Shown here piece after piece: positions 24,878-33,091 of a stretch of 35,840 nt of DNA. The notes beneath the pieces are model-generated. The model saw only the letters and a list, made by a program, of their open reading frames with translations. It searched no databases and had not been told where the DNA came from. Numbering within the stretch: position 1 is the first letter of the stretch; the number at the start of each line of letters is the position of its first letter. The DNA is from Candidatus Thioglobus vulcanius (GTDB lineage: Bacteria > Pseudomonadota > Gammaproteobacteria > PS1 > Pseudothioglobaceae), in NCBI GenBank assembly GCA_910595855.1, contig CAJVCJ010000061.1, positions 1 to 35,840 on the forward strand. The letters run 5' to 3'. A program made the translations under genes and the position numbers.

Positions 24878-24954
24878 TGGTGGGCCCGACTGGAGTCGAA
24901 CCAGTAACCGCTCGGTTCGTAGCCGAGTACTCTATCCAATTGAGCCACGGGCCC
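24878..24954 (-). tRNA. tRNA-Arg (anticodon ACG)
   Basis: The 77-base gene has acceptor stem GGGCCCG/CGGGCCC, anticodon loop CTACGAA, T-arm GGTTCGACTCC and an encoded CCA at 24878-24880. The A at the wobble position is normally converted to inosine by TadA to read CGU, CGC and CGA. Confidence 0.97.
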
Positions 24955-24966
24955 ATCAAGCGCGTA

Positions 24967-24995
24967 ATTATCGCTAGTTTTTCGATAAAGGTCAA
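24967..24995 (-). promoter_or_regulatory. Predicted promoter of tRNA-Arg
   Basis: On the minus strand, -35 TTGACC (24990-24995), a 17-base spacer and -10 GATAAT (24967-24972), each five of six consensus bases. It starts two bases after the murF stop codon. No terminator is seen between tRNA-Arg and pgsA, so this promoter may also drive pgsA. Confidence 0.75.
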
Positions 24996-24997
24996 GC

Positions 24998-26260
24998 CTA
25001 AAGTGCTTTATTTTTTAAAATTTTAATTAATTTATCCAATTGTGCGATTCTAGAGCCTTTTATAAGGATAACGGTAGATGGATGATTTTTTATCAGGTGT
25101 TCAGAAAGCGCACTTTGGGTATCAAAATGTATGCCACCATAATGCTTGGCTAGTTCGCCAAAGGTATAAAAATTAGGTGTAATGGCCTTGGCCAGCTGCC
25201 CAATCTGCTGATGTAGTTGCTTAGTTTGGTTACCCAGTTCAGCCATCGACCCTAAAACAATAACCAACTCTGATTTAAATGTTTGTAGTACTACTAAAGC
25301 TGCCTTAATTGAACTTGGACTAGCGTTGTAAGTGTCATCAATTAGGGTAAGGCTTTTAGTGTGAATAACGCTTAAGCGTCCAGACTCTGCTTGGGTTGAC
25401 TCCAGGCCAGTTTTAATGGTTTGAATGTCAATATTGAGCGCATGCGCGCAAGCACTTGCTGCTAAGGCATTGCTAATGTTATGAAAGCCTAATAACTGTA
25501 AATTAACACGAATGCTATCTTGTTTAATATGAAGATCAAAGCTTGAACCATTAATCTGGCTAGCAAAAATATCACCTTGCTTGCCAAAGCTTAGATCGCC
25601 TTTAAAATTACTTTGAGTATCGACAATGTTGAGTGATTGCTCTGAGTAAATTTCGCCTTTCGCCTTAATTAGATTATCAAGCCCACCAAATTCACCAATA
25701 TGAGCATCGCCTGTATTGGTAACAATGGCAATATCAGGATTAACAATGTCTCGCAAGTACGAAATTTCACCTAAGTGATTAGCACCCATTTCAATCACAG
25801 CATATTGATGATGCGATTCTAGCTTTAATAATGTCATGGGTACGCCCAGGTGGTTATTAAGGTTGCCTTGTGTTTTGAGCGTGGGCGCGGATAAGTTTAA
25901 AATATTGGCCAGTAAGTTTTTGGTGGTGGTTTTTCCGTTACTGCCAGTAATCGCTATGGTTGTTGGATTGATCTGATTAAGATGGTATTTGGCAATATCG
26001 CTGAGCGCCTGTTGTGTGTTTTCAACCATCAAAATAGGTAGCGTCGTTGACACTGATTTGCTGGAGATGATAGCCACTGCACCCATTTCTTCAGCTTTTT
26101 TGACATAATCATGAGCGTCAAAGTTATCACCAATTAAAGCCAAAAAAACACCACCGCTCATCGGTTGCCGAGTATTGGTATAAATGCCTGAAAATTCAAC
26201 ATCAGTGACACAGTTGATATTTAGTAGTTTGGCTAGAGTTTTTGTATTAGTTCGTAGCAT
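24998..26260 (-). CDS. murF: UDP-N-acetylmuramoyl-tripeptide--D-alanyl-D-alanine ligase
   Basis: MurF adds D-Ala-D-Ala to the UDP-MurNAc tripeptide, the last cytoplasmic step in building the pentapeptide. The Mur-ligase P-loop GSNGKT is at residues 106-111. Other family segments are VIEMGANHLGEI and DDTYNASPSS. The protein has 420 residues, slightly short of E. coli (452). No Shine-Dalgarno sequence precedes the ATG. murE lies upstream, separated by 59 non-coding bases, where many genomes have the two genes nearly joined. Confidence 0.96.
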   Translation of the reverse strand: MLRTNTKTLAKLLNINCVTDVEFSGIYTNTRQPMSGGVFLALIGDNFDAHDYVKKAEEMGAVAIISSKSVSTTLPILMVENTQQALSDIAKYHLNQINPTTIAITGSNGKTTTKNLLANILNLSAPTLKTQGNLNNHLGVPMTLLKLESHHQYAVIEMGANHLGEISYLRDIVNPDIAIVTNTGDAHIGEFGGLDNLIKAKGEIYSEQSLNIVDTQSNFKGDLSFGKQGDIFASQINGSSFDLHIKQDSIRVNLQLLGFHNISNALAASACAHALNIDIQTIKTGLESTQAESGRLSVIHTKSLTLIDDTYNASPSSIKAALVVLQTFKSELVIVLGSMAELGNQTKQLHQQIGQLAKAITPNFYTFGELAKHYGGIHFDTQSALSEHLIKNHPSTVILIKGSRIAQLDKLIKILKNKAL

Positions 26261-26319
26261 TATTTTTTTACGTTAGACGTTAGTAGTCAATTTTCTACTT
26301 ACCTTTTTTCAAAAAAAAC

Positions 26320-27747
26320 TTAACGCTGCTTATTTTTTATTTTTTTCAATCTTGCTGCTTCGATAATAGCGGCTAACACCATGTCATTGTCGTTTGATTC
26401 TAGGGTTTCATGATTAAAAATTTGCGTAGTTTCATGTCCTTTTCCAGCGATTAACAGGCATTCTTCTTCGCCCAGGGTAATCACAGCATTTTCAATAGCA
26501 ATCTGACGATTTTCGGTAATGATAACGCTATAACTGTCGTCAATGCCACTTAGGATGTCATTAATAATAGTTTGAGGATTTTCATCTCTTGGATTGTCAT
26601 TAGTGAGAATGATTGTGTCGGCCAATTTAGAGGTAATTTTTCCCATCTTGGCGCGTTTGTCTTTATCACGATTTCCACCACAGCCAAAAATGACACGAAT
26701 TTTATGTTCTGGGTAGTGGTTTTGTAGCGTGATAATAGCTTTTTCAATCGCATCAGGTGTGTGGGCGTAATCTACCCATATTAATTGTTGTGCATTTTTT
26801 TGCATTCTGCCAGGTGGCGGATTGAGTTGGTGTAATAATGGAATAATTTGCTCATTGGTAAAATTGCGTGCCTTAAGTGTATGGTAGGCAGCCAAAACAT
26901 TCATTAGATTAAATTCACCTAAAAAAGGAATTTCAAAAACAAAGCCTTTTAGATGCGTGATAAAACCATGCTCATTAATTTTGATATCATCAAAGTCATT
27001 AATAGAGTAATGGTAATTCTGTGTATTTTTGGCAGCAGCGTCAAAATCGGCATGGCTTGAGTCATCTGCATTAAGCACGACATTTTTAACTGAAGCCAAT
27101 TGGAATAATTTGAGTTTTTCAAGTTTGTACGCATCAAGTGTTTGATGATAATCAAGATGATCTTGACTAAAATTAGTGAATACTGCTTGGGTGATATTAA
27201 GTCCAGAAATTCTATCTTGCGCTAATGCATGTGACGACACCTCAAGTACAGCGACCTTAATATTTTGTTGATGATAATTTGACAGTGTTCTGTAAAGTGT
27301 CAAGATATCAGGCGTGGTGTGGCTTGATGACAGCTCACTTTGAGTGATGCCCAGAGTGCCAATTAAGCCAGTACTAACACCTAATTTGGTTAATAATTGA
27401 GCGATAAAATGAGAAACAGAGGTTTTACCATTGGTACCAGTAACACCAATCACATCTACTTTTAAAGCATCGGCATAAACTGTATTGGCAAGGGTAGATA
27501 AGTGGCTAGTTAGATTGTCAATTCGAATCGTTGGTACGCTACATTCAAGATCTTTTGAATCTACCAAAATAGCAACACATCCCTTATCAATGGCTTGATC
27601 AGCATAATCGGCACCATGTGATTTTGCACCTTGCAAGGCGACAAAAACATCACCATATTGTACTTGTTGAGAGTTTAGGCAAAGGCCAGATACATCAAGA
27701 TCAAACTTGGTATCAATAATGTCAGCTAATAATTGTGTAATTTTCAT
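26320..27747 (-). CDS. murE: UDP-N-acetylmuramoyl-L-alanyl-D-glutamate--2,6-diaminopimelate ligase
   Basis: MurE adds the third residue to the peptidoglycan stem peptide. The P-loop GTNGKT is at 104-109, the carbamylated lysine is expected at Lys208 in AYKLEKL, and the motif DNPR is at 384-387. DNPR is the marker for meso-diaminopimelate specificity, so the wall is of the usual Gram-negative type. The protein of 475 residues is full length. It is divergent from soxB. Confidence 0.97.
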   Translation of the reverse strand: MKITQLLADIIDTKFDLDVSGLCLNSQQVQYGDVFVALQGAKSHGADYADQAIDKGCVAILVDSKDLECSVPTIRIDNLTSHLSTLANTVYADALKVDVIGVTGTNGKTSVSHFIAQLLTKLGVSTGLIGTLGITQSELSSSHTTPDILTLYRTLSNYHQQNIKVAVLEVSSHALAQDRISGLNITQAVFTNFSQDHLDYHQTLDAYKLEKLKLFQLASVKNVVLNADDSSHADFDAAAKNTQNYHYSINDFDDIKINEHGFITHLKGFVFEIPFLGEFNLMNVLAAYHTLKARNFTNEQIIPLLHQLNPPPGRMQKNAQQLIWVDYAHTPDAIEKAIITLQNHYPEHKIRVIFGCGGNRDKDKRAKMGKITSKLADTIILTNDNPRDENPQTIINDILSGIDDSYSVIITENRQIAIENAVITLGEEECLLIAGKGHETTQIFNHETLESNDNDMVLAAIIEAARLKKIKNKQR

Positions 27748-27754
27748 GGTTGTT

Positions 27755-27784
27755 ATTATAGTTTTTTTTTAGTATTAATACCAA
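27755..27784 (-). promoter_or_regulatory. Possible promoter of murE
   Basis: On the minus strand, a perfect -10 TATAAT (27755-27760) lies eight bases before the start codon, with -35 TTGGTA (27779-27784) at an 18-base spacing. The resulting leader would be almost absent. A perfect 10-base palindrome GTATTAATAC (27772-27781) lies in the spacer and reaches into the -35 box. Confidence 0.4.
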
Positions 27785-27793
27785 AAATTAACA

Positions 27794-27805
27794 CCCCTTA
27801 AGTGG
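27794..27805. promoter_or_regulatory. Near-palindrome at the soxB -35 position
   Basis: CCCCTTAAGTGG is a 12-base palindrome with one mismatched pair. It lies where the soxB -35 box should be, and no -35 consensus is present there. It may be an activator or repressor site. No binding protein can be named. Confidence 0.35.
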
Positions 27806-27822
27806 CATAGTTAAATATGATA

Positions 27823-27828
27823 TATAAT
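27823..27828 (+). promoter_or_regulatory. -10 box of the predicted soxB promoter
   Basis: A perfect TATAAT lies 39 bases before the soxB ATG, with no recognisable -35 box at 16-18 bases. A strong ribosome binding site AAGGAG is at 27855-27860, seven bases before the start codon. Confidence 0.55.
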
Positions 27829-27867
27829 CAGCGTTAAATTATTATTGTAAAGTTAAGGAGAGAGGTT

Positions 27868-29760
27868 ATGTCGCTAACACGTAGAGATTTTATTAAAGTA
27901 TTGGGTGCTGGATCAGCAGCAGGTTTAATTAGTGGTTGTGGTGGCGATGCTTCTGCAAGCCTATCATCACAAGACAACATGTACGAAGTGCCAAAGACAG
28001 GTAATGCGCGAATTCTGCATATTACTGATACGCACGGTAACTTATTGCCGAACTACTTTCGTGAACCTAATGTAAATCTTGGTTTTGGTCCTACTTATGG
28101 TCAATTACCGCACGTTGTTGGTAAAAACCTCTTAAAACAAATTGGCGTTAAGCCAGGCTCACCTGAGGCATATGCATTTACTTATAATAATTTTGAAGAT
28201 TTAGCTGCAAAATATGGAAAGACTGGTGGTTTTGGCCAAATAAAAACAGTACTAGAATCTTTACGTGAAAGTGCTGGCGGCGTACAAAATACATTAACAC
28301 TAGACGGTGGTGATACTTGGCAAGGTTCAGGTACTTCATTATGGACGCGTGGTGCTGACATGGTTGAAGCCACTAACATGTTGGGTGTTGATGTTATGGT
28401 TGGTCATTGGGAGTTTACTTATAAAGAAGCAGAAACGTTAAAAAATATCGGCTTTTTTAAAGGTGATTTCTTAGGTCAAAATGTTCGAATCATGGAAGAC
28501 GCTCTAATGGGCGACGAGTACTTTTCAATGACAGAAAAATTTGATGGTAATGGCTTGTTTGATGAAGATGAAGCATTGCCATTTAAACCTTATGTAATTA
28601 AAAATGTAGGCGGACATCGTATCGCGGTTATTGGACAAGCCTTCCCAAGAACGTCAAATGCTAACCCACAAAAATATTTCTTCCCAGACTGGTCATTTGG
28701 CTTACGTGAAGATGAAATGCAAGAATTAGTAACGGACATTCGTGAAAATGAAAAGCCAGATGCAGTTGTTGTAATCTCGCATAATGGTATGGATGTTGAC
28801 ATTAAGATGGCATCACGCGTTGTTGGTATTGATGCATTTTTTGGTGGTCATACGCATGACGGCATGCCTAAACCTGTTGAAGTTAAAAATGCAGGCGGCA
28901 TGACAGTGGTAACCAATGCAGGTTGTTCGGGTAAGTATATTGGTGTGATGGATTTAGAAATCAAAGGTCATAAAGTAGTTGGTTATAACTACAAAATGTT
29001 GCCAATTTTGACTGATTTCATTAAACCAGATGCAGCTATGGTATCGTTTATTACTAAGATGCGTAATACTAAATACGATAGAAACGTAGTTGAGGCGCGT
29101 AGTTCAGAAATGTCCAATAATGCGGATCGTTTAGGCAAAACTTACGATGAAATCTTAACTGAAAAGCTATGCTCTACCAATCAAACACTTTATCGTCGTG
29201 GTAACTTTATGGGTACTTGGGATCAAGTATTAGTTAATTCATTACGTGAAGAGCATGATGCTGACTTTGCAATGTCAGCAGGTGTTCGCTGGGGTACATC
29301 AGTACCAGCAGGTCACGATGTAACCATGGAAGATCTAATGACAAACACGTCAATGACTTATGGTGAAACATACGTGAGTGAACTTAAAGGCTCTCAACTT
29401 AAAGAGATTTTAGAAGGTATTGCAGAAAACTTATTTGTACAAGATCCGTACTTACAATCAGGTGGAGACATGGTGCGTATGGGTGGTATGGATTACACCA
29501 TCGATCCAGCAGCAACATTAGGTAATCGTATTTCTGAAATGAAAGACGATGCGGGTACGCCACTAGATCCAAACAAGTCGTATAAGGTTGCAGGTTGGGC
29601 GCAAGTAGGCTCGATTGGTAATGGTCGATTAATGTGGGATGTTGCTGCAGATTACTTACGTAAGCAAGGTACGCTAGATCTGAAGAAGGTTAACCACCCA
29701 ACTATTAAGGGCGTTAAAACTAATCCAGGTATTGAAAACTATTCAGGTGAGTTAATTTAA
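27868..29760 (+). CDS. soxB: Thiosulfohydrolase SoxB
   Basis: SoxB releases sulfate from the thiosulfate-cysteine adduct on SoxY during periplasmic thiosulfate oxidation. It belongs to the 5'-nucleotidase metallophosphoesterase family with a dimanganese site. Visible metal-site motifs are DTHGNLLP (from Asp54, His56), GGDTWQGS, GHWEFTY, SHNGMD and GGHTHDGM. GHWEFT replaces the GNHE of nucleotidases and is a SoxB trait. The N-terminus has a twin-arginine motif TRRDFIK (4-10). Directly after the hydrophobic core comes ISGC (Cys24), which also fits a lipobox. The length of 630 residues is somewhat above the usual 560-600. No other sox gene is in the window, and a terminator follows. Confidence 0.95.
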   Translation: MSLTRRDFIKVLGAGSAAGLISGCGGDASASLSSQDNMYEVPKTGNARILHITDTHGNLLPNYFREPNVNLGFGPTYGQLPHVVGKNLLKQIGVKPGSPEAYAFTYNNFEDLAAKYGKTGGFGQIKTVLESLRESAGGVQNTLTLDGGDTWQGSGTSLWTRGADMVEATNMLGVDVMVGHWEFTYKEAETLKNIGFFKGDFLGQNVRIMEDALMGDEYFSMTEKFDGNGLFDEDEALPFKPYVIKNVGGHRIAVIGQAFPRTSNANPQKYFFPDWSFGLREDEMQELVTDIRENEKPDAVVVISHNGMDVDIKMASRVVGIDAFFGGHTHDGMPKPVEVKNAGGMTVVTNAGCSGKYIGVMDLEIKGHKVVGYNYKMLPILTDFIKPDAAMVSFITKMRNTKYDRNVVEARSSEMSNNADRLGKTYDEILTEKLCSTNQTLYRRGNFMGTWDQVLVNSLREEHDADFAMSAGVRWGTSVPAGHDVTMEDLMTNTSMTYGETYVSELKGSQLKEILEGIAENLFVQDPYLQSGGDMVRMGGMDYTIDPAATLGNRISEMKDDAGTPLDPNKSYKVAGWAQVGSIGNGRLMWDVAADYLRKQGTLDLKKVNHPTIKGVKTNPGIENYSGELI

Positions 29761-29780
29761 ATAAGCACCTTGAATTGTTA

Positions 29781-29806
29781 AAAAGCCCCGCTAGTCGGGG
29801 TTTTTT
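29781..29806 (+). terminator. Rho-independent terminator after soxB
   Basis: CCCCG and CGGGG form the core stem around a five-base loop, extended by a G-T and A-T pairs and followed by six T. It lies 20 bases after the soxB stop and before the next gene, so soxB appears monocistronic. Confidence 0.88.
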
Positions 29807-29840
29807 ATTAAATAAGATCTTTACTAAACAAAAAAAACAT

Positions 29841-30959
29841 ATGAAGTTATTAGCAATATTATTGATGCTCGTCAGTTCTTTTTCTCAGGCCGATGTGGTT
29901 AAACCAGCTTTGGTAGAAATTTCAATTATGAGTGATAAGCTCATTAAAATTGAAATTGATTTAAGTCTAGAAGCGGCCATGACTGGTATTGGAACCCAAT
30001 ACAAAAAAACCACTGACGCACCAAATTCAGAGCTTTATGATGATTTAAGAGCGCTTAAATCACAACAATTACAGCAACGATTTTCTGATTTTGAGGCTAA
30101 ATTTCTAGATAGCTTGGTGTTCAAGGTTAATGGACAAGTTCAGCAATTGAGTCTTGAAAATGCTAGTATTGATATTATTGGCTATAAAAAACGCCCTAGA
30201 AAAACCATTCTTACATACCATGCATATCCTGATAGCTGGCCAGAAACCCTGTCATGGCAATATGGGAAAATCTACGGTGACAGCGCACTACGATGGCAAG
30301 TGTATAAAAAGGATGAATATAACTGGAGTCAATGGCAGTGGCTGCGTGATGGTGAACCAAGCGGAGTGATTGATCTTAATCACTCAAAGCCAGTAAACAA
30401 CTATCAGCGATTTATAGAATTTGTGGATATTGGTTTTGATCATGTCATACCGATGGGGTGGGATCATATTTTATTTATTATTGGTATGGCGCTTTCATCA
30501 TTGCTATGGCGAAAACTGCTAATCTTGGTCACTAGCTTTACATTGGCACATACACTTACATTAGGTTTAGCAATGATTGGTGTGATTGAGGTTAGTGCTA
30601 GAATCGTTGAGCCTCTAATTGCATTTTCAATCGCCTATGTGGCGATTGAAAATTTATTAATTAAACAATCAATCAAACGTAAGAGTATTGTTGTGTTTAT
30701 TTTTGGTTTGATACACGGACTCGGCTTTGCTACGATGCTTAAAGAATTTGAAATGGCACCCGATTCTTTTATAGCCACACTCATTGGTTTTAATATTGGG
30801 GTTGAATTGGCGCAAGTGGTTATTGTGTTTGCTGTGGTGGGTGTGCTGTTGACATTACGCAGATTAAAACTCAATTATCGAACACTGGCCGTCATACCAG
30901 TATCTGTGCTAATCGCACTTGTTGGATTTTGGTGGGGTGTAGAAAGGTTGATTGGTTAA
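29841..30959 (+). CDS. HupE/UreJ-family membrane protein with large exported N-terminal domain
   Basis: I chose the ATG at 29841 (372 residues), because an upstream start at 29775 would lie within the soxB terminator. The N-terminus is a signal peptide (residues 1-17, ending FSQA). Residues 18 to about 195 form a soluble, probably periplasmic domain. Residues about 205-372 hold six hydrophobic segments with family histidines: GFDHVIPMGWDH, LAHTLTL and GLIHGLGFA. HupE and UreJ proteins are linked to nickel supply for hydrogenase or urease, but neither enzyme is encoded here. The histidine positions fit a metal permease; the metal is unknown. No clear ribosome binding site is seen. Confidence 0.75.
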   Translation: MKLLAILLMLVSSFSQADVVKPALVEISIMSDKLIKIEIDLSLEAAMTGIGTQYKKTTDAPNSELYDDLRALKSQQLQQRFSDFEAKFLDSLVFKVNGQVQQLSLENASIDIIGYKKRPRKTILTYHAYPDSWPETLSWQYGKIYGDSALRWQVYKKDEYNWSQWQWLRDGEPSGVIDLNHSKPVNNYQRFIEFVDIGFDHVIPMGWDHILFIIGMALSSLLWRKLLILVTSFTLAHTLTLGLAMIGVIEVSARIVEPLIAFSIAYVAIENLLIKQSIKRKSIVVFIFGLIHGLGFATMLKEFEMAPDSFIATLIGFNIGVELAQVVIVFAVVGVLLTLRRLKLNYRTLAVIPVSVLIALVGFWWGVERLIG

Positions 30960-31078
30960 GAGCTGCAAGTATTTTTTCTTATGCAAGGTAAATTTATAAA
31001 ATGTGAATGTACATAGACAATCTACGTAACTGAATATTTTAGAAATCTAACGCAGTATTAGGAGAAAAGACGCCAAAT

Positions 31079-32044
31079 TTAGATAATTTTTGCTTGCATT
31101 AGGGTGTGAGTGTTAATCGCTCCTACCACTTGATTGTTTTCATCAACCACCGGCAATGAATTTAAGTTAAATTCATCCATCATTTGTACAGCGGCCATTG
31201 CAGGTTTGTCAGCCAAAATTGATTTACAATTTGGTGTCATCACATCTCCAATTGTTAGCGCTTGAATATCGCTATGAGTTTCTAATACACGCCTTAAATC
31301 ACCATCTGTGAAAATACCTTGCAACATACTCTGGTTGGTGATTAGCACCATACCTAAGGCTTTTTGACTCATTACTAGAAGTGCATCTAATAGTTTAGTA
31401 TCAGCATTGACAGCTGGAATATCATCACCAGTTTTCATAATGCTTTTAACAAAAGTTAATAAGCGTCTACCTAGTGCACCAGAAGGATGGGATCTAGCAA
31501 AATCATCAGGGCTAAAGCCTTTAGCTGTTAACAAGCTAACTGCCAATGCATCGCCCATGGCTAGTGCTACGGTAGTAGAAGAGGTGGGCGCAAGATTGTG
31601 AGGGCAAGCTTCTTTTTCAACGCTAACATCAAGATGTACATCGCAGGCCTCACCAATAGAAGAGCTGGTATTACCTGTCATGCCAATAATTGATACACCA
31701 AGGCGCTGAATGACTGGCACTAAAGTCATAATTTCATCGGATTCACCCGAATAAGAAATGCAAATCACCACATCGCCTTCAGTAATCATACCCAAATCAC
31801 CGTGGCCGGCTTCACCCGGATGCACAGCGAAAGCTGGAGTTCCGGTCGAAGCAAAGGTTGCTGCAATTTTATTGCCAATATGGCCAGACTTGCCCATACC
31901 AATTAAAACCACTTTTCCTGTACAGTTTTGAATCAATTGACATGCATCAACAAAACTTTGATCAAGTTTATTTGCTAACTGGTTAACAGCTTGCGCTTCA
32001 GTAAGGATGACTTCTTTAGCAGATTGTAAGAGTGAGTTTGACAT
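31079..32044 (-). CDS. kdsD: D-arabinose 5-phosphate isomerase
   Basis: KdsD converts ribulose-5-phosphate to arabinose-5-phosphate, the first step to Kdo of the LPS core. An N-terminal SIS domain (about 35-170) includes GMGKSGHIGNK and HPGEAGHGDLGM, and two CBS domains fill about 205-321. The length of 321 residues matches KdsD (328 in E. coli). The GutQ or KpsF paralogues cannot be excluded, but with a single copy in view KdsD is most likely. It is not beside kdsC or lptC here, unlike E. coli. Confidence 0.9.
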   Translation of the reverse strand: MSNSLLQSAKEVILTEAQAVNQLANKLDQSFVDACQLIQNCTGKVVLIGMGKSGHIGNKIAATFASTGTPAFAVHPGEAGHGDLGMITEGDVVICISYSGESDEIMTLVPVIQRLGVSIIGMTGNTSSSIGEACDVHLDVSVEKEACPHNLAPTSSTTVALAMGDALAVSLLTAKGFSPDDFARSHPSGALGRRLLTFVKSIMKTGDDIPAVNADTKLLDALLVMSQKALGMVLITNQSMLQGIFTDGDLRRVLETHSDIQALTIGDVMTPNCKSILADKPAMAAVQMMDEFNLNSLPVVDENNQVVGAINTHTLMQAKII

Positions 32045-32096
32045 GTGCCTTAAGTTTAGTTGATATAATGATTGATTTTATCGATTATAAGAGTCA

Positions 32097-32573
32097 ATGG
32101 GCAAAGAAAAGACCAAAATTTTATTTGTGTGTATGGGTAATATTTGCCGCTCACCAACAGCTGAAGGCGCTTTTAGATCGCAAGTAGAAAAGCGTGGTGT
32201 TGAGAATTTGTTTGAAATTGATTCTGCCGGCACCCATGCTTATCATATTAATGAACAGCCAGATTCTCGTTCACAATTGTCAGCCCTTAAATATGAGGTA
32301 GATTTATCTGATCAACGTGGGCGTCAAGTGCATGAGTCGGACTTCTATCATTATGATTATATCTTTGCTATGGATGAATCCAACTTGTCCAATCTTAAAT
32401 TAATATGCCCTAAAGAACACCAGCATAAACTATCTCTGATATTGGATAACATTCCAAAGAATAATAGCAAAAGTGTACCTGATCCTTATTTTGAAGGTCG
32501 TTTTGACGAGGTATTTGAAATGCTAAATCGTGCCAGCGGTTTTTTATTGCAGAAACTCTTAAAAAATGACTAA
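32097..32573 (+). CDS. Low-molecular-weight phosphotyrosine protein phosphatase
   Basis: The P-loop C-x5-R is CMGNICR (Cys12-Arg18) followed by SPT, and the general-acid loop is DPYFEG. The length of 158 residues is normal. In other bacteria such enzymes act on tyrosine kinases of capsule synthesis or on protein-arginine phosphate, but no kinase is nearby, so the substrate is unknown. A TATAAT at 32064-32069 may be its -10 box, with TTGACA at 32038-32043 at a rather long 20-base spacing. It is divergent from kdsD and precedes the str operon. Confidence 0.93.
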   Translation: MGKEKTKILFVCMGNICRSPTAEGAFRSQVEKRGVENLFEIDSAGTHAYHINEQPDSRSQLSALKYEVDLSDQRGRQVHESDFYHYDYIFAMDESNLSNLKLICPKEHQHKLSLILDNIPKNNSKSVPDPYFEGRFDEVFEMLNRASGFLLQKLLKND

Positions 32574-32579
32574 AACTTG

Positions 32580-32609
32580 TTGACACTTAGCTGCCTAACA
32601 AAGTATAAT
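32580..32609 (+). promoter_or_regulatory. Promoter of the str operon
   Basis: Perfect -35 TTGACA (32580-32585) and perfect -10 TATAAT (32604-32609) are separated by 18 bases. The expected start of transcription is about 75 bases before rpsL. This is the strongest promoter seen in the window and fits a ribosomal-protein operon. Confidence 0.88.
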
Positions 32610-32619
32610 TCACTCCTTT

Positions 32620-32647
32620 ATTGCCCCCGAAAAAAACAATGGGCGAT
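32620..32647 (+). promoter_or_regulatory. Possible leader hairpin of the str operon
   Basis: ATTGCCC (32620-32626) can pair with GGGCGAT (32641-32647), with one G-T pair, around a 14-base loop. It lies at the very start of the predicted rpsL leader. No T-run follows, so it is not a simple terminator; it may stabilise the 5' end or be chance. Confidence 0.3.
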
Positions 32648-32689
32648 TAGAAAAACGTTAAATTAAAAGAATTTTGGAGAAATAGCGAT

Positions 32690-33064
32690 ATGTCAACAGT
32701 TAATCAATTGGTACGTAATCCACGTAAAAAGAAGGTTAGTAAAAGTGGTGTGCCAGCATTAGACAGCTGCCCTCAAAAACGTGGCGTATGTACTCGTGTA
32801 TATACAACCACACCAAAGAAGCCTAACTCAGCACTTCGTAAAGTTGCTCGTGTAAGACTTACTAATTCAGCTGAAGTAACTACCTACATTGGTGGTGAAG
32901 GTCACAACTTACAAGAGCACTCAGTGATTCTTATTCGTGGTGGTCGTGTTAAAGATTTACCAGGTGTTCGTTACCACACAGTTCGTGGTGCGCTAGACAC
33001 GGTAGGTGTTGATGGCAGAATGCAAGGTCGTTCTAAGTACGGTACTAAGAAGCCTAAGAAATAA
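32690..33064 (+). CDS. rpsL: 30S ribosomal protein S12
   Basis: S12 lies in the decoding centre of the small subunit and influences accuracy. The sequence opens MSTVNQLVRNPRKK and contains the conserved loops TPKKPNSALRKVARV and GGRVKDLPGVRYH. Lys43-type and Lys88-type positions, altered in streptomycin resistance elsewhere, appear wild type (PKKPNS and RVKDLP). The length of 124 residues is normal. GGAGA lies nine bases before the start. Confidence 0.99.
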   Translation: MSTVNQLVRNPRKKKVSKSGVPALDSCPQKRGVCTRVYTTTPKKPNSALRKVARVRLTNSAEVTTYIGGEGHNLQEHSVILIRGGRVKDLPGVRYHTVRGALDTVGVDGRMQGRSKYGTKKPKK

Positions 33065-33091
33065 CAACAAAAATATAATAAGAGAAACACT

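Noticed and set aside
26261..26319. On the minus strand the murE-murF gap contains GTAAGT followed by TACTAAC, resembling yeast splice signals, and ACGTTAG occurs twice in tandem on the plus strand.
   Set aside because: Spliceosomal introns do not occur in bacteria, the gap is outside both coding frames, and such short AT-rich matches are expected by chance.
29775..29840. A 22-codon extension of the HupE-type gene.
   Set aside because: Its first codons overlap the soxB terminator and it would precede a good signal peptide.
29841..30959. Calling the HupE/UreJ-type gene a hydrogenase or urease accessory gene.
   Set aside because: No hydrogenase or urease gene is visible, so only the family name is supported.
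30960..31078. A possible terminator or small gene between the convergent HupE-type and kdsD genes.
   Set aside because: I found no stable hairpin with a T-run and no reading frame with a start and ribosome binding site.
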